Shown here in pieces: positions 1 to 11,900 of a stretch of 64,000 nt of DNA. A model generated the notes under the pieces. The model was not told where the DNA came from. It did not search any database and saw nothing but the letters and a program-made list of their open reading frames with translations. How positions within the stretch are numbered: position 1 is the first letter of the stretch; every line of letters starts with the position of its first letter. The position numbers and the translations under genes were made by a program. The stretch comes from Sialis fuliginosa. Its lineage: Eukaryota > Arthropoda > Insecta > Megaloptera > Sialidae. The stretch is taken from positions 22,640,701 to 22,704,700 of the forward strand of contig OY540816.1 of NCBI GenBank assembly GCA_961205875.1, in the 5' to 3' direction.

Positions 1-66
1 AAACGCGATATACCGTATCGTTTGTGATTGAGAGGGGAAGCAAGATGGTTAGGTTTTTAATACTAA

Positions 67-296
67 TGTCCGATATTATAAAGGAGCTTGCAAATTTGCA
101 AGCTTGCAAGAACTTTCAAATGGAGTACCAAACTTATATGACAGTTCTATTGGAGTTTGTGACAGATAATTTCATGCATAGGAAGTTAAAACAAAGGTAT
201 GTAAAGTATATTTACTAATCTTGAGTAAAAATGATATCTCGTTTGAAAGTGTTTGCAAGCTTGCAAATTTTGCAAGCTCCTTTATAATACCGGACA
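67..296. mobile_element. Family C palindromic MITE, copy 1
   Basis: The ends are inverted copies of about 54 bp: the left begins TGTCCGATATTATAAAGG and the right ends CCTTTATAATACCGGACA. Both carry a GCTTGCAAATTTGCAAGCTT-like segment. The flanks show TAA on each side (64-66 and 297-299), which fits a 3-bp target duplication. No coding capacity is visible. The two open frames across it (24-218 and 221-406) are by-products of the repeat. Copies 2 and 3 lie near 51.34 and 58.33 kb. The superfamily is not certain; a 3-bp duplication would suit PIF/Harbinger. Confidence 0.8.
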
Positions 297-403
297 TAAA
301 CCAACTAATATCCGCTATTATCTTAGATAAAGGAAGATATAGGGCTTATACTACTGTTACCAGTGTGCTCCGTAAAGTCAGCGGTTCTAATAAAATTAAT
401 GAA

Positions 404-612
404 TAATAAAAAACATTTTAAGAAAAAAATAAAATCGACTTCAAAAAAACTAAAAAAACATTGAAAAGTATATAATTATAATATTTAACAGTTTTTGAAG
501 TCGGCTGAATTTTTTTCTTTCTTAAAAAAGATTTTACAGCCTTGGCACCGACTTTAAAAACTTAAATTTAATCATTATTTACTTTTCAGTATTTTTAGGT
601 TTTTTTTTATTT
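404..612. repeat. Family I repeat (GAAGTCGG type), two inverted pieces
   Basis: AAAATCGACTTCAAAAAAAC with a following CATTGAAAAGTA at about 431-475 is mirrored by TTTTTGAAGTCGGC at about 493-506. A second similar segment, ACCGACTTTAAAAAC then TTACTTTTCAGT, runs to about 597. The same pairing of a 'cgacttcaaaaa' core with an 'acttttcagtg' partner recurs near 1.24-1.34, 13.48-13.61 and 28.87-28.95 kb. A GAAGTCGGTT-type core is common in lepidopteran repeats as I recall. Confidence 0.5.
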
Positions 613-760
613 TGAGTTAACATATATACATACATGATTTCCTCTCTCGCTGTTTGTTTATTTCCCCTCGCATCGTTCAACAGCATAACAATACTCCTAG
701 CGCCACCAAGCGGCAAAAATAAATAGTTTTGGGTTTCTGTCAAACGTAGAGAATGCGTAT
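613..760 (+). repeat. Family H repeat, dispersed copy
   Basis: This stretch matches the two tandem units at 46.4-46.8 kb nearly base for base. Shared blocks include CCCCTCGCATCGTTCAACAG, CTCCTAGCGCCACCAAGCGG and TTTTGGGTTTCTGTCAAACG. It is non-coding. The block CCACCAAGCGGCA partly resembles a CTCF core. Confidence 0.8.
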
Positions 761-1772
761 AGAGATTTCTATTTGCGTTCAATATATATGCACAAATGCA
801 CACTTTTCTTAGTGTTTCATCTTGAAAACCTGTCGTATATTAAAACGTGTCGAGGTTATTCCAATTCGCATTAGCTCGCTAAAGAAGTGAAACAAAATAT
901 TTTTTAACCCACCTGTTTTGATTAATTTCAGTGACAAATTACACGGCTATTAAGTGTTAATAACACAAATTCAACAAATTAGAGTTGACGTGTTGCGCAT
1001 TTCAATCGACAGACAATTGCGATGTATGCAAACAATTGCATCCCCGTGTAAACACTAAATAAACACACAAGTGTTAATTATCACCTTAGCGACCATGCAC
1101 TACCGTACACAATTCTATTGTTTCACATAATTCAAGATATGTATAGGCTGGCCCTAAAATCTCGATCTATAGAAGAGGTATAGGTCACGTTCACGTCTGA
1201 CCAAAAACAGTGAACAACGAGCTTTGAAGTCAATGCCAAGTCAATAAAAAACTTTTAAAGAAAATAATAAATAAAATGTACTTCAAAAAAATTCTGTTAA
1301 AAATTATTATAAGTATACTTTTCAGTGTTTTTTTTTTATTTATAATTTATATTTTTAAATTCCCGGATAACGCCCAGTGTTAGTATATTATATGTATCGA
1401 CGTTGAGGCGCGAATTCTCCCAGGGTAAGATCCCCTAATAACTAAAATAAAAAACATTGGTCACACATTTGTGGTGCGCCTAAAGAAATACAACTTGAAA
1501 AAAAAACTGTTTATTTTCTCTAGTTTCAAAATTTTCGGGCTCTCTGTATATATTAGTGATATATCTACTTAGTCAACGGTGTAATATAGATATTTAGTTG
1601 TTTGTCTATACAAGGGGTGGTCGATTAATTATGTGACCTAAGGGAACCGCAATAATGGTGTCATTTCAGTTTAGGAAATTTATTAGTATTTGTATCATAT
1701 AGCTAGTTACTTTCTTTAATATATGTATATAATATACCTATATATAATGCTGCTTATAAGAGTTATATATAT
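761..1772. other. No gene seen; one Family I remnant
   Basis: About 840-1140 is less A+T-rich than its surroundings and matches no other part of the window, but no motif, start or splice structure can be defended. A Family I remnant lies at about 1224-1345. The rest is simple A+T-rich sequence. Confidence 0.5.
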
Positions 1773-2254
1773 AAAGTACAGGCACCAGTCTTGGCCGCTT
1801 TAAGAGCAAGGTATACAGTTTTTTGGGATTGATGGGCTTCTTTTTTGTAATTATCATGAACTCATGTTATTATAAAAACAAGTACCTCTTAAATAAATCC
1901 ATTTAAAGTCTGCAAATATACTTTGTTTTTAAATTATAACCTTTTATTTTGTGTATGTTTTTTCTCCAGTAATGGAAACTTACTAATGATTACAAAATAA
2001 TAAAAAAATAAAGATACAATGTAAAGCAGATGCTCTGATAATATAATAATTACTAAATAGATTACACTAAAAATTAGTTTAAATGTCTACCATTTTGACA
2101 CCCATTGGCCGATTGTCTTCAAATTAAGTTGAATTACATTTAGGTGTCTATAGATTATGTTTCAGTAATGGCAGAGTATGTAATTAAGTATCAACAAATA
2201 TTTTAAATTTAAATACTGGGGTAGGTATTGTCCAAGACTTTTACCAGTATCTTC
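1773..2254 (+). mobile_element. Family A element, near full length
   Basis: Left end AAAGTACAGGCACCAGTCTT and right end AAGACTTTTACCAGTATCTT are degenerate inverted repeats of the family ends TAAGGTACTGGCACCAG. The interior shares ordered blocks with the copies at 16.25 and 50.0 kb: AGAGCAAGGTATACAGTTTT, TCTCCAGTAATGGA, CAATGTAAAGCAGATGCT and CATTTTGACACCCATT. No open frame of note. It is a non-autonomous DNA transposon of unknown superfamily. Confidence 0.8.
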
Positions 2255-2683
2255 TATAAATCAAATTTTTGAAATACAACGAATCGTTTTTATACATTTA
2301 ACATTTATTATACCCTATAAATACAATTGAGTTTACCTATAATTCAATATTTAAATATAAATAAATATCAATCAGATATGATATGTATACCACTTTCAAA
2401 AATAAACATGGGAAAAAAACGCTTTAACATAAAAATTGTCATGCCATTTGATATACAACCTGGAAAGGATTTAAAAAATCATGTTATGACATCGTCATGA
2501 AGCTTTTTTTACCAGCAAATGCCGGTGGATGGGCACACATATGGCATTAATCGATTTTTTCCAAAACATATTTTACTATAGCATATGCCAAACGCATGTT
2601 TGTCAATGAAACAACTGAATACATCTCATAGTGACTGTATTTGAAGTGAAACTTCTTCAGCGTACTAGTGAATTGGAATGAAC
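2255..2683. other. No gene seen
   Basis: A+T-rich sequence without a recognisable repeat, RNA or coding signal. Confidence 0.4.
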
Positions 2684-3340
2684 TCTACGTCTTATTTTCT
2701 TGTATTTTAGTCGATATTTGTATGACGAGTTGAAGTTCACTGCAGGAAATTTCACTAAAAAATTTTTAATTTTTGATTTCGTTAAAAGTATGTTTATTGT
2801 ATAGAAAATGATGTGAAAAGTTGTTTGTTTCAAACCGCAGGTCTGTATCTCAAACCGTTCTCGAGATATAGCCTCTCAAAGTTTTAATTTTTTCAAATTT
2901 TTGGAGAAAAAAGGCCATAACTTTTGAACGCGTGGTCGGAATTGATTTTAGTTGACGGATTTGAAATCAGCATGCCAAAATCTATATAATGACATGTATA
3001 ATACCTTAAAACTCGAAAAAAAAATTTTCACAAAAAATCGAAAAAATTCACGCTGATTTCAAATCCGTCAACTAAAATCAATTCCGACCACGCGTTCAAA
3101 AGTTATGGCCTTTTTTCTCCAAAAATTTGAAAAAACTAAAACTTTGAGAGGCTATATCTCGAGAACGGTTTGAGATACAGACCTGCGGTTTGAACAGTTA
3201 AACTTTTCACGTCATTTTCTATACAATAAACATACTTTTAACGAAATCAAAAATTCGAAATTTTTTAGTGAAATTTCCTGCAGTGAACTTCAACTCGTTA
3301 TACAAATATCGACTAAAATACAAGAAAATAAGACGTAGAG
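2684..3340. mobile_element. Family B giant foldback, copy 1
   Basis: The left arm runs from CTACGTCTTATTTTCTTGTA to about 2970 (GGATTTGAAATCAGC). The right arm is its near-exact reverse complement, from about 3050 to GAAAATAAGACGTAG at 3339. Arms are about 290 bp. This copy lacks the roughly 90-bp centre present in copies 2 and 3. A transcript would fold into one long hairpin. No protein is encoded. It lies in the opposite sense to copy 2, since the flank 3340-3520 is the reverse complement of 32275-32453. Confidence 0.9.
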
Positions 3341-3520
3341 GTATTATAATTTTATAACTGAGCGTGTAAATTAATATTAAATGCTATTTTTGATTTAAAT
3401 GTTTGAGTTGCGCATAAAGACAAATATTCTAATAATATTTTTAAATTATTTTTAACTGAAAACACAGATTTGTATTAATTTACCCATAAAGTAAGGGAAG
3501 CACTGCTTCCCCTACTTCCA
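3340..3520 (-). repeat. Shared flank of foldback copies 1 and 2
   Basis: ATAACTGAGCGTGTAAATTA, the AATGCTATTTTTGATT region and GGGAAGCACTGCTTCCCCTA recur as a reverse complement at 32275-32453, again directly against a foldback. The flank and foldback therefore appear to be one larger mobile unit. Confidence 0.75.
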
Positions 3521-3960
3521 TGGACATATAGAAGTATATAACTAGTAGATGAATTTATTTGTATGTTAAAAATTTAAAAACAAAAAATTCTGCAACCTAA
3601 AAATTACCCTCAACCCCTCGGTCCGAGACTGCCCCGCCGGAGCATTTTAGAAATCTGGCAACTAAATTCGTGTAGTATTATAAATTCTGTTGATCAACTT
3701 AATTGTCGTAGACTCATGGGGGGAATTGATCCTCTTGATCCCCCCCCCTATCTACACCACTGGCACTGGATAAAAATAAAAACTACATTACAAAAATAAA
3801 CATATGTTTTACAGTAATAAAGAACTCTGATTTATCTACATACCATCTAGCGGTAAACGGGATAACTAGAAACGACGCAGTGGTGCTATCTATGGGCACA
3901 CAGACGCATTATACAGAGAATTACTTCTGACATATAGATAGTCACTTGTTTGTGTTCAGT
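3521..3960. other. No gene; possible hAT-like end beside a C run
   Basis: At 3715-3770 a G run, a repeated TTGATCC and a C run are followed by CTACACCACTGGCACTGG. On the minus strand this reads CAGTGGTGTAG then a G run, like hAT-type ends seen elsewhere in the window. Nothing else is recognisable. Confidence 0.35.
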
Positions 3961-4249
3961 AAAGCCGCGTCCATACCAAAAACGAACATGAAAATATTCG
4001 TTTCATTTATAGAAATAGAGAAAAAGTGTCTCTTCTTTGGTGACATAGAACTCCGGAACTATTCATCATAGAAACTTCAGAACTATGTTAAAATGTCCGT
4101 ATTTTAATCTAGTTTCATGTGTTAAAATTTCAATACATTTCGATTAATCGTTAAGTAATTACAGCACTTTAATTAAGTACTTGAAGAACAATTGTTAATA
4201 TGTACGAACGTTCGTTTGCGTTCGTCGTACGGAATGAAGATGCAGCTTA
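3961..4249. repeat. Possible MITE with imperfect inverted ends
   Basis: The left end AAAGCCGCGTCCATACC and, on the minus strand from 4249, AAGCTGCATCTTCATTCC are loosely similar and both lead into AACGAAC blocks. GTACGAACG and CGTTCGTCGTAC form a short inverted pair at 4202-4231. No other copy is seen in the window. Confidence 0.3.
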
Positions 4250-5210
4250 ATATAAAAATGAACAACATGCTTACAAAATAAATAAATACTCATTTTTATG
4301 CGAAGCAATAAAAATCAGTCATCGATCTCAATTTGAGGTTATGTTAGTTTTTTATTTTTATTTTATTTCACGGATGGTATTTTTTATTAGATTTTTATTG
4401 CTTCTTGTTGAGAAGAAGTATCTTTATTAATTGATGACATTGAAGTTGTTGTTTGAGATTTTATTAAGACCTCTCTAGAAATTCTTTGCAATGCTTCACT
4501 TATGTTTATTTCAAAACAAACATTTATTTTTAATTTTATACAATTGCAAATATTTCTAAGTACGTGCTTGCTTGACTTTATTATCAAAACTAGGTTAATT
4601 ATTATTTATTTTATGTAGATAATCATAACTTAAATTTTTCTTAATACGCGCCTGACCTAATTATTTAAATTTATGATTATAATTAAACCTTGATTGTACC
4701 TACTCGTTATTTTTATTATAAAATCATTCATAAAACCGAAACTACTTCTAAAAGTGAACAAACAGACAGGCAAGCGAAATTTAAAAATATTTACATTATA
4801 CAGATTAATTTATTATTATTGATTTTAATTCTTCTTTTTCTTTTTTTCAGGTAAGTGGAATACCGCTTCCGATATAACAATTATATGTTGGATTTTCTAT
4901 AAAGGTATGATTTTCTTCTTTCCCTATACACATTTTTTTCATAATACTTAAATCACTAAACTAGCTTAGTATTTTTTAAATATGCATTTATAAATATAAA
5001 ATAAAAATAAAAGTTTCACTAAATTACACTAAAATAAAAATAGATAACATGACAATAGATGGCACGATAAAAAATACATCACGAAAATGTAAAATGCATG
5101 TGACAATAATTTATACATCGTTTAGTAATTATAAACGTAGTAAATAATAAAACAGTTGTTGGAATAAATAAATACACACGTACGTACATTCAGGGGGGAA
5201 TTGCAACACG
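4250..5210. other. No gene seen
   Basis: A+T-rich DNA. The minus-strand open frame at 4387-4587 has no recognisable domain. TTTTTTCAGGTAAGTGGA at about 4845 looks like adjoining splice signals but no coding exon flanks it. Confidence 0.4.
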
Positions 5211-5222
5211 CCCCCCCCCCCC
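5211..5222. repeat. C12 homopolymer
   Basis: An uninterrupted run of 12 C, preceded by CAGGGGGGAATTGCAACACG. It is one of a set of long G or C runs in an A+T-rich window. Confidence 0.9.
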
Positions 5223-6082
5223 ACTAACAAGTGTTTACATAACCTCTTTAATACCCGGGTGGATACACGTGCTTAGACCTTTTTATTTAAGGGTAGAATG
5301 TCTCTCTTACAAAAATACAAATGTAACGTTTTTCTACTTGACCGGAACATAAATTTTTGTAGTGTTTTTCTTAAGAAATTCTTGAAATTTTCACTCATAG
5401 ACATAGAGCATGGAGTATTAACACAATGGTGTAACATTTGTTCAAAAGGTGAGAGAGAGAGATGCAGTGTAGTTTGGAATATATCTATCTCTTTTTCTAA
5501 GAATCTGATTGGTTGCTTACTACAGTTCAGGGTAGTATTTCTGTCAGATGTATATCTATCTTGTGATTTTTATGCAATAAGTTTGTTATTAGAAAAGTAA
5601 ATAATATAAACAATAAACATACTATAATGGTTCATATTTCATCGAGGAAATTAAAAAAAAACATAAATTGATATTTCGGGAAAATAACATTTTTGCTACC
5701 AAAAATATTAAATATATATTAATAAAAAATAGTTTTAAATCAATTCCCATGTGGTTACTTTGCTACAAAATTTTGATATTAGGTTACATTACGAAGCTAC
5801 GAAAAAAGAACAAGATATTAAAATTGGGTCAAAAAATTCGAAACATATCATTTAGAAATCAATAATCGTTTTTTTTTTAAATAAATTTTTTTTATAACGT
5901 TAATTATTTTGTGTTTTTTAACCTCTTTATATATATATATATCTATGAATATTTTTAATGTTCGGGACCAAGAATGAAATAGTTACACACCTGTTTAAAA
6001 AAGGACAAGTATATTCCAAACATGTTTCTATCTTTCTTTTGACACGGCTCTGTTTTCGAGTCAAATTTTGTGGCAATAAATA
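5223..6082. other. No gene seen
   Basis: The open frame 5298-5600 (100 aa) shows no family motif and is rich in codons expected of A+T-rich DNA. A short TA run lies at 5929-5942. Confidence 0.4.
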
Positions 6083-6300
6083 TTTGATATTACGAATTTT
6101 AGTATTTAAATACATATGTTAAAGTTGATATAAAATTTATTAATGAAATGGACGTATATTTGTGTTTTTATTTAAAATAATGTAACTATATAAGCTTACC
6201 CCTAGAAAAATATAACCGATGATGTTTGTCTTAATATTTTCGAATCTTTTGTAAGCGATTCTGACCTTTACGATGGCAGACGACTTCTGAAGTCGATAGT
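6083..6300 (-). mobile_element. Family F Tc1/mariner-like MITE, partial
   Basis: ACGAATTTTAGTATTTAAAT, ATGAAATGGACGTA, TAACCGATGATGTTTGTCTT and GTAAGCGATTCTGACC are shared with 53.1-53.3 kb and, reversed, with 31.3 kb. The outer end here is degenerate and is followed by a CATA microsatellite at 6302-6320. The other end is missing. Confidence 0.7.
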
Positions 6301-6654
6301 ACATACATACATACATATACTTGACCTAGTTTGGTCCAAAAAGTCTCGAGAACTCAAGACAGATCCTCAAACTCTAGATTAAATTTTGATGACAATCCAT
6401 CGAATGTAAAATGCAATTTGAAATCTTCTGAATGAAATAGTTTTGTGAAAAGAGTATCATAGAAATGAGAACTTTATTTTCATGGAACTTCTTTTGGAGA
6501 TATCGTAAATCTATTTGATTTCGTGACGCTATATATTTTAAAAGTAAACCATGTTTTGCAATTTATGAATGACATTTTAAATAAATAAAAATGTCATTTG
6601 AAATTCGACGAATTTTATCAGTGGTGTAATATCCAATTTTCTAGACTTGGATAT

Positions 6655-7364
6655 ACAGGGTGTCCCACGGGAAGGAGTTGAAACTAATATGCTGTAATTT
6701 TCAATTTAAATAAAAACCGATTCAGATAAATTGGTTAACTATTTAATTTTTATACAATTTTACTAAAAAAATATTAGTTCGAAATTTTTCTTAAGACGCA
6801 CCTGATTATTTTTTCGTAAATTTTTAATTTTGTATCAATTTCAATCTAAATCTAAATTTATGCAAACATCAAAATGATATTTAATATGTTAAAGTAAATA
6901 TCAATTAAAAAAAAAACAAATGACGATTTTTTAAAGTAACTAGATCTTTGTAAGGGAATATTTTACAACAAACGTTGTAGACCCATATTATAGGAAATTA
7001 ATAGCTCTACATTTCTACAAAAAAAGATTCTATAAAATTTTCACATATCATGTGTCGTTCTTGAGATATCTTGAAAAAATTAATATTTTGGGATATCACC
7101 CCTCCCCCTTACACACTATTAGATGATTTTGAAATAGGACCGTCCTCAAGCCAGTTTTAACCATCCAACCAAGTTTCATTAATATCGCTTCAGTGGTTTA
7201 TAAGTTATGCGTGTGTAAAGACAGACAGACACAGAACAAAAAGTATTTATCTCGACCTGAAACGGAAAGATCAATTCAAAATTTTGAAATCGGAGAACAA
7301 TTTTTAGTCTCATTCTAAAACGATCACAAAGCTTCTCGTATCTTCAATATTGCGAGAGGAAGCA
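6655..7364 (+). repeat. Family D repeat, long copy
   Basis: This copy shares blocks with 9.35-10.09, 27.0, 36.9 and 38.6 kb: GGGAATATTTTACAACAAAC, CTTGAGATATCTTGAAAAAA, CCGTCCTCAAGCCAG, AAGTTTCATTAATATCG and GATCACAAAGCTTCTCGTAT. It ends at GCGAGAGGAAGC. The block before the end (CAGTGGTTTATAAGTTATGC, then AGACAGACAGAC) resembles LINE 3' tails. The first 60 bp are diverged. No coding capacity. Confidence 0.75.
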
Positions 7365-7898
7365 ATAAAGGGTTAAGATACAAAGAGGGGATAACTGAAA
7401 CCCATTTACCCCACACTACTTACACCACTGTTTCTCATAGACAGCAATACTTCGAACGTCCCATTACCGGCAATATAGGAATCGTATCTTCAAAAACGAT
7501 CGTTTCAAATAAAAACATATAAATTCCAGAGTGTACGTGATGTAAGGGAACTTATTTCGTGACAAGTGACGTCACCATGTCGGTGTGTGTTGGCACCAGG
7601 CACTAAGGCCATCTGTGGCCGTACCGACGAACTAAATGTGGAACAAAACAACAACCCCAACAAAAATAGATAACGGAAGGGAGTGACGCGAGTGTTCGCC
7701 ACATTTCAATACTTGTTCATAAATATTGATAGCTTCGAACGTACTTTCTCGAGTAAAATGTTTTTAAATATGTATCCGGGAAGTTTTTTTTTCTGTCTTG
7801 GATGAAACTTTTTTTTTTCTTTTGCAAGAGAAGATATTGTTGTTAATAGAAGCAATTTTGATGTAGATTCGGGAAGTATATTTTTTATTAAACGATTT
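7365..7898. other. No gene; one perfect CRE motif
   Basis: TGACGTCA lies at 7567-7574. The minus-strand open frames 7505-7702 and 7764-7946 have no recognisable features. Confidence 0.4.
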
Positions 7899-7965
7899 CA
7901 GGGCCGTTACTAGCAGCGGGGAAGTCGGGTTGGTGCCCCGGGGCACCCGAACAAGGGAGGTATTT
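7899..7965 (+). repeat. hAT-like end with 16-bp palindrome
   Basis: CAGGGCCGTTACTAGC at 7899-7914 resembles hAT-type starts. GGTGCCCCGGGGCACC at 7932-7947 is a perfect 16-bp palindrome in otherwise A+T-rich DNA. The other end was not found. Confidence 0.4.
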
Positions 7966-9308
7966 TTTACGAAATCGAAAACTCATTTTGATTCACTAAG
8001 AATATTTTTCAAAATCAAAAACGCAAAAAATTATCTTTAAATTTACAAAAGAAGATGTCCCTCTACCATTTGTTACCCACAAGATATCAACGAGTTGATT
8101 TTTATTTGTAAATGTGTTTTTAACCGTTTTGATTTGGAACTTGTCATACTTACATATTTTAGTATCTTTTCCCAAAATATTATTAAAATCAATTGTTAGT
8201 TGTAAAAAGGTACCTACTAATGTTTTTTTAAAGTTATGTAATAAAATTTTTAAATATTTAGTTTTATAGGGAAATTTATAACGAAGAAAACGCATTTTTT
8301 ATTTTTTCAATACGGCCAATAGAATTGGAGATATTTAAAAAAAATGTACTCGAGAAAACTTATACGAAAAATCTTCAAAAAATTTCACTTAAATCAAGTT
8401 TTATGCAGAAATTATTGTATGTTTTTTTCAAAAAATTTAGTAACTGATGTAATTTTAATTGTTTACAAAAAAAATTGATTGTACTACCTTCAAAACGTAA
8501 AGAAAAGTTAATTTTCCCATGGCGGCTGTGCGTGTTTTGGTCTGAATGTAGAATTTTCTTTCGTTCACGATAACTACTATAAAAATACACCGATTTGAAT
8601 TATTTTTAGGGAAAACGTTTGTCTCAGTGAGTACTCCAGACCTACTGATTTTAGTGCTAATCGGATTAAGGGTTTTGAAAAATTAAAATTTTGTAACTAT
8701 TGCGAGTATTTCACTAATTTTGATAAGACTTAGTACATTTCTAGTTTAATTAAGCCTAATAGATTTTTTTACGTGCCTACACAGCTATTGAAGTGGTAAA
8801 AACCATCCTCAACGTTATGTTGCCTTAGAAACTAAAACTAAATTCAAATCATGAAATTAGTTATTTTAGGTGAGTTTTATTTCTGACAAATCCCATTGAA
8901 ACTTTTCATATATTATATGGAAGTCATGTATGGTTCTCCATATCGACATTTATCGTATTAGTGAAGCTTACACTGTACTCAAAGAACCGACAGCTAATTC
9001 AGCATTTCTTTCGTCTCACCTGAAACCACTGAACAATGTTTTTTTATCTCTGAGCTTCCCATTTCCTGTGCACCCCGTTAACGGCTTTGTCAGAGCGCGA
9101 TACACATAATGCATATGGGTCATACATAACCTTCACACTGTCTCCCGTATCTCTACACATATACGAGTACATACATGTGTCATCTCATTCCCAAAGTAAA
9201 GAGCGCTGTATTGTGTTCTGCAATATGTACTAAATCATCCCGAGACTCTTTCTCTGTGGGGGTTCCATAGGCGTCCGGACAGCTGGTGAAAATTACGATT
9301 TATAGATG
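7966..9308. other. No gene seen
   Basis: The minus-strand frames at 7996-8295 and 8375-8590 are A+T-driven. About 8960-9290 has more balanced composition and is unique within the window, but no regulatory or coding structure can be supported. Confidence 0.4.
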
Positions 9309-9354
9309 AGGTAGTGGCACCAGTTTTGGATATGACCCCAGTAATGGCTATTTT
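9309..9354 (+). mobile_element. Family A end, cut by a Family D copy
   Basis: AGGTAGTGGCACCAGTTTTG then CCCCAGTAATGGCTATTTT matches the first 45 bp of the Family A copies at 50.0 and 55.0 kb. It stops exactly where the Family D end GCTTCCTCGC begins. Confidence 0.75.
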
Positions 9355-10086
9355 GCTTCCTCGCAATATCGAAGATACGAGATGCTATGTGATCGTTTCA
9401 GATTGAGACAAAAAAATGCTCTCCGAATTTTAAATTGATTTATCCGTTTCACGTCAAGGCAAACACTTTTCGTTGCGTGTCTGTCTATCTGTGTGTCTGT
9501 CCCTTGAATCCTTGTCACACGTATAACTCATGAACCACTGAACCGATATTAATGAAACTTGGTTGGATGGTTAAAACTGGCTTGAGGACAGTCCTATTTC
9601 AAAAGGGGTGATATCCCAAAATATTAATTTTTTCAAGATATCTCAAGAACGACACATGTTACGTGAAAATTTTATAGAATATTTTTTGTAGAGTCTACAA
9701 CGTTTGTTGTAAAATATTCCCTTACAAAGATTTATCTCAATTTATTTTAAAAATTCGTGTTTTGTTTTTCTAAATTAATATTTGCTTGGATATATTAAAT
9801 GTGATTTTGACGTTTTAAATCTCATTTTGACGTTTTAAATGTCATTTTGACATTTGCATAAAAGATTTAGATTCAAATTTCCAAAAACTTTAAAATATAT
9901 GAAAAAACATTCAGGTGCGTTTTAAGAAAAATTTCTAACTAATATTTTTTAGTAAAATTGTATAAAAGTTAAATGGTTAACCAATTCCAGGCAATTTATA
10001 TAAACACTATCGATTTTTATTTAAATTGCCGTATAATTAACTACCTTTGGTGAATTTAGCACGAGGAAGCACTGTGCATTTACGAG
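9355..10086 (-). repeat. Family D repeat, full-length copy
   Basis: This is the best full copy, reading on the minus strand. The plus strand starts GCTTCCTCGCAATATCG and finishes GCACGAGGAAGCACTGTGCA, so short inverted ends (GCTTCCTCG and CGAGGAAGC) bound the unit. A 21-bp motif, TCATTTTGACGTTTTAAAT, is repeated about three times at 9795-9860. It includes a tail-like TGAACCACTGAACCGATATT. It sits inside a Family A element. No protein is encoded. Confidence 0.8.
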
Positions 10087-11864
10087 TTTTGGAACTCACC
10101 GGCTTATATCTTATTATAAAAAAATATGTAAAATGTGTCATATCAGACAAAATTTTAAATAACTAAAAAAAATATATAATTTGAACATTGAGTTAAAATA
10201 TACCATCTACATTTTATCGCACCGCCGCCACTGGTTTGTAAGGTTATGCATTTTGTTTATAAAGTCGTTCTTCCCGTATAACAACGTCATATTCTACAAA
10301 ATAGTTTCCGCTAATTTTGCAGTTTGTATTTCAAGATTAAATTTGCCTTTGTAGATGCACATTATATAGCACATGCAACACAACAAATAAGTCGCAGATG
10401 CATGCATGCACACAGTAAAGAGATGCATTTCAGAGCTATCTGACATTTGGTAGGGATCAGCTGTTCGTGGCGGCCATTTTCGTGAAACTTCATATCATGT
10501 TGACATGCAAATGTGTTGCTTTATTTGTTTTTGTTACTCCGTGACTGTTGAAACCAGATGAGATGACAGATTTAAACTGAACTCTCTTATACGTCGGTGG
10601 TAATGTGATTATGAATATTTTCAAATATTTCCATAGAAATAATATAACATAGAGAAAGTGAGCACTTTATGTAAGTGGGCACCAATCATCGAAATTTCGT
10701 GTACTTGTGTCTTTTCTTTTGACGCATTCGTAAGTCTTCTTTGCATATTGGCGTATAATTTAAGAACTGTTAAATTATTTTGTATATATGTATATGAACG
10801 AAAACTTTAGAAAAAAATTACATTCTCAAAATCGTCATTTTTGCATTTTTAGGTTAGGTTATTACAAAAAAATGACGTGATGGAGCAATTTGAGCAACGG
10901 GTTCGATTTCAGCACGTCAAAAACCTTATTGAAGTAATGAAAATAAAACAAAAGTATTTTTTGTCGGCGTGTGTAATAGATCTAAGTTTCGTTCAAATCG
11001 GTTCAGTAATTTCTGAAATTATCGGTTACAAGCAAACAAATAATCAGTTTAGTCGTTCTATTTGCCAACGTTTTATCACACATTACAGTGAATAGCATCA
11101 AGGATTGTAAGTGACCTTATTATAAAATAAAAAAATAGTGTACATATTATTTTTGGTTCACTAAAAATTGATAGTGCAAAACAAAAACTTATAGAAATTA
11201 ATTAAAGAACGAATGAAAATTTTAATCATTTTCATTCCCAATAACATCAATATAGAACCCATTATCATAAAAAATTCATTTGAGACAGAAAGAAACTTTA
11301 TCCTTGCGAAATGTAAATATTGTATTTTAAAAAGAACTCGAGGGTTGTAATTTTTTATGTCTTAAAACATACAGAACTTGTAAAATTATAATTAAAACTT
11401 TGGCGTTATTAAAAACAAACAATCTTACATTAAATTATTACGAAAAAGTTTTTTCAGGAATTTTTACCATGTATGTATACATTAAAAAGTGATCATATTT
11501 GAAACTCTAAGTGATATTGTGACGGAGACGAGTGTGTCTTAAATTTGAACGAGACGAGCTTTCTTGACTCTCGTCTTATTTCGTGTAGAACCCTAAATTT
11601 TGCAATTGAAATAATTTTTTAGGGTTCCATCCATATTAAATGAAAGAATTTGACGAATAAAATATACGATAAACTATGTAAAGTAAGATATTAATTATGT
11701 CTTTCAAAAAGAGAAAGCCCCACACTTTTATTGGTTTTAGAGAAACCTGAAAATTTTGTGATAACTGAAAATTTATTTTTTGATTTTCAGTGTATTCTTA
11801 ATAACAGCTTGTTTAAAAAAACATTTTTATTTAATTGCAAATTAAATAAAAATATAAGTACAGG
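10087..11864. other. No gene; LINE-like tail fragment
   Basis: GGCGGCCATTTTCG at 10469-10482 resembles a YY1/Pho-type site. At 10860-11100 a 72-aa frame includes GTTCAAATCGGTTCAGTAAT, a phrase typical of LINE-like 3' tails, so I do not call it a gene. The remainder is unassigned A+T-rich DNA. Confidence 0.4.
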
Positions 11865-11900
11865 CCCTGAGAGGGGGGGGGGGGGCACATCCCTCCGTTT
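11862..11900 (+). repeat. CAGGCCCTGAGA with G13 run
   Basis: A hAT-like CAGGCCCTGAGA is followed at once by 13 G (11873-11885). The pairing of such an end with a G run recurs through the window. No partner end is seen. Confidence 0.4.

Noticed and set aside
4845-4865. Adjoining splice acceptor and donor words
   Set aside because: No coding exon lies on either side; such words are common in A+T-rich DNA.
5298-5600. 100-aa plus-strand frame
   Set aside because: No recognised domain, A+T-driven residues (Phe, Leu, Ile, Lys, Asn), no splice or promoter context.
10848-10862. Insect telomere repeat (TTAGG)
   Set aside because: Only about two units (TTAGGTTAGGTT); similar doublets at 34.67 and 46.62 kb are also isolated.
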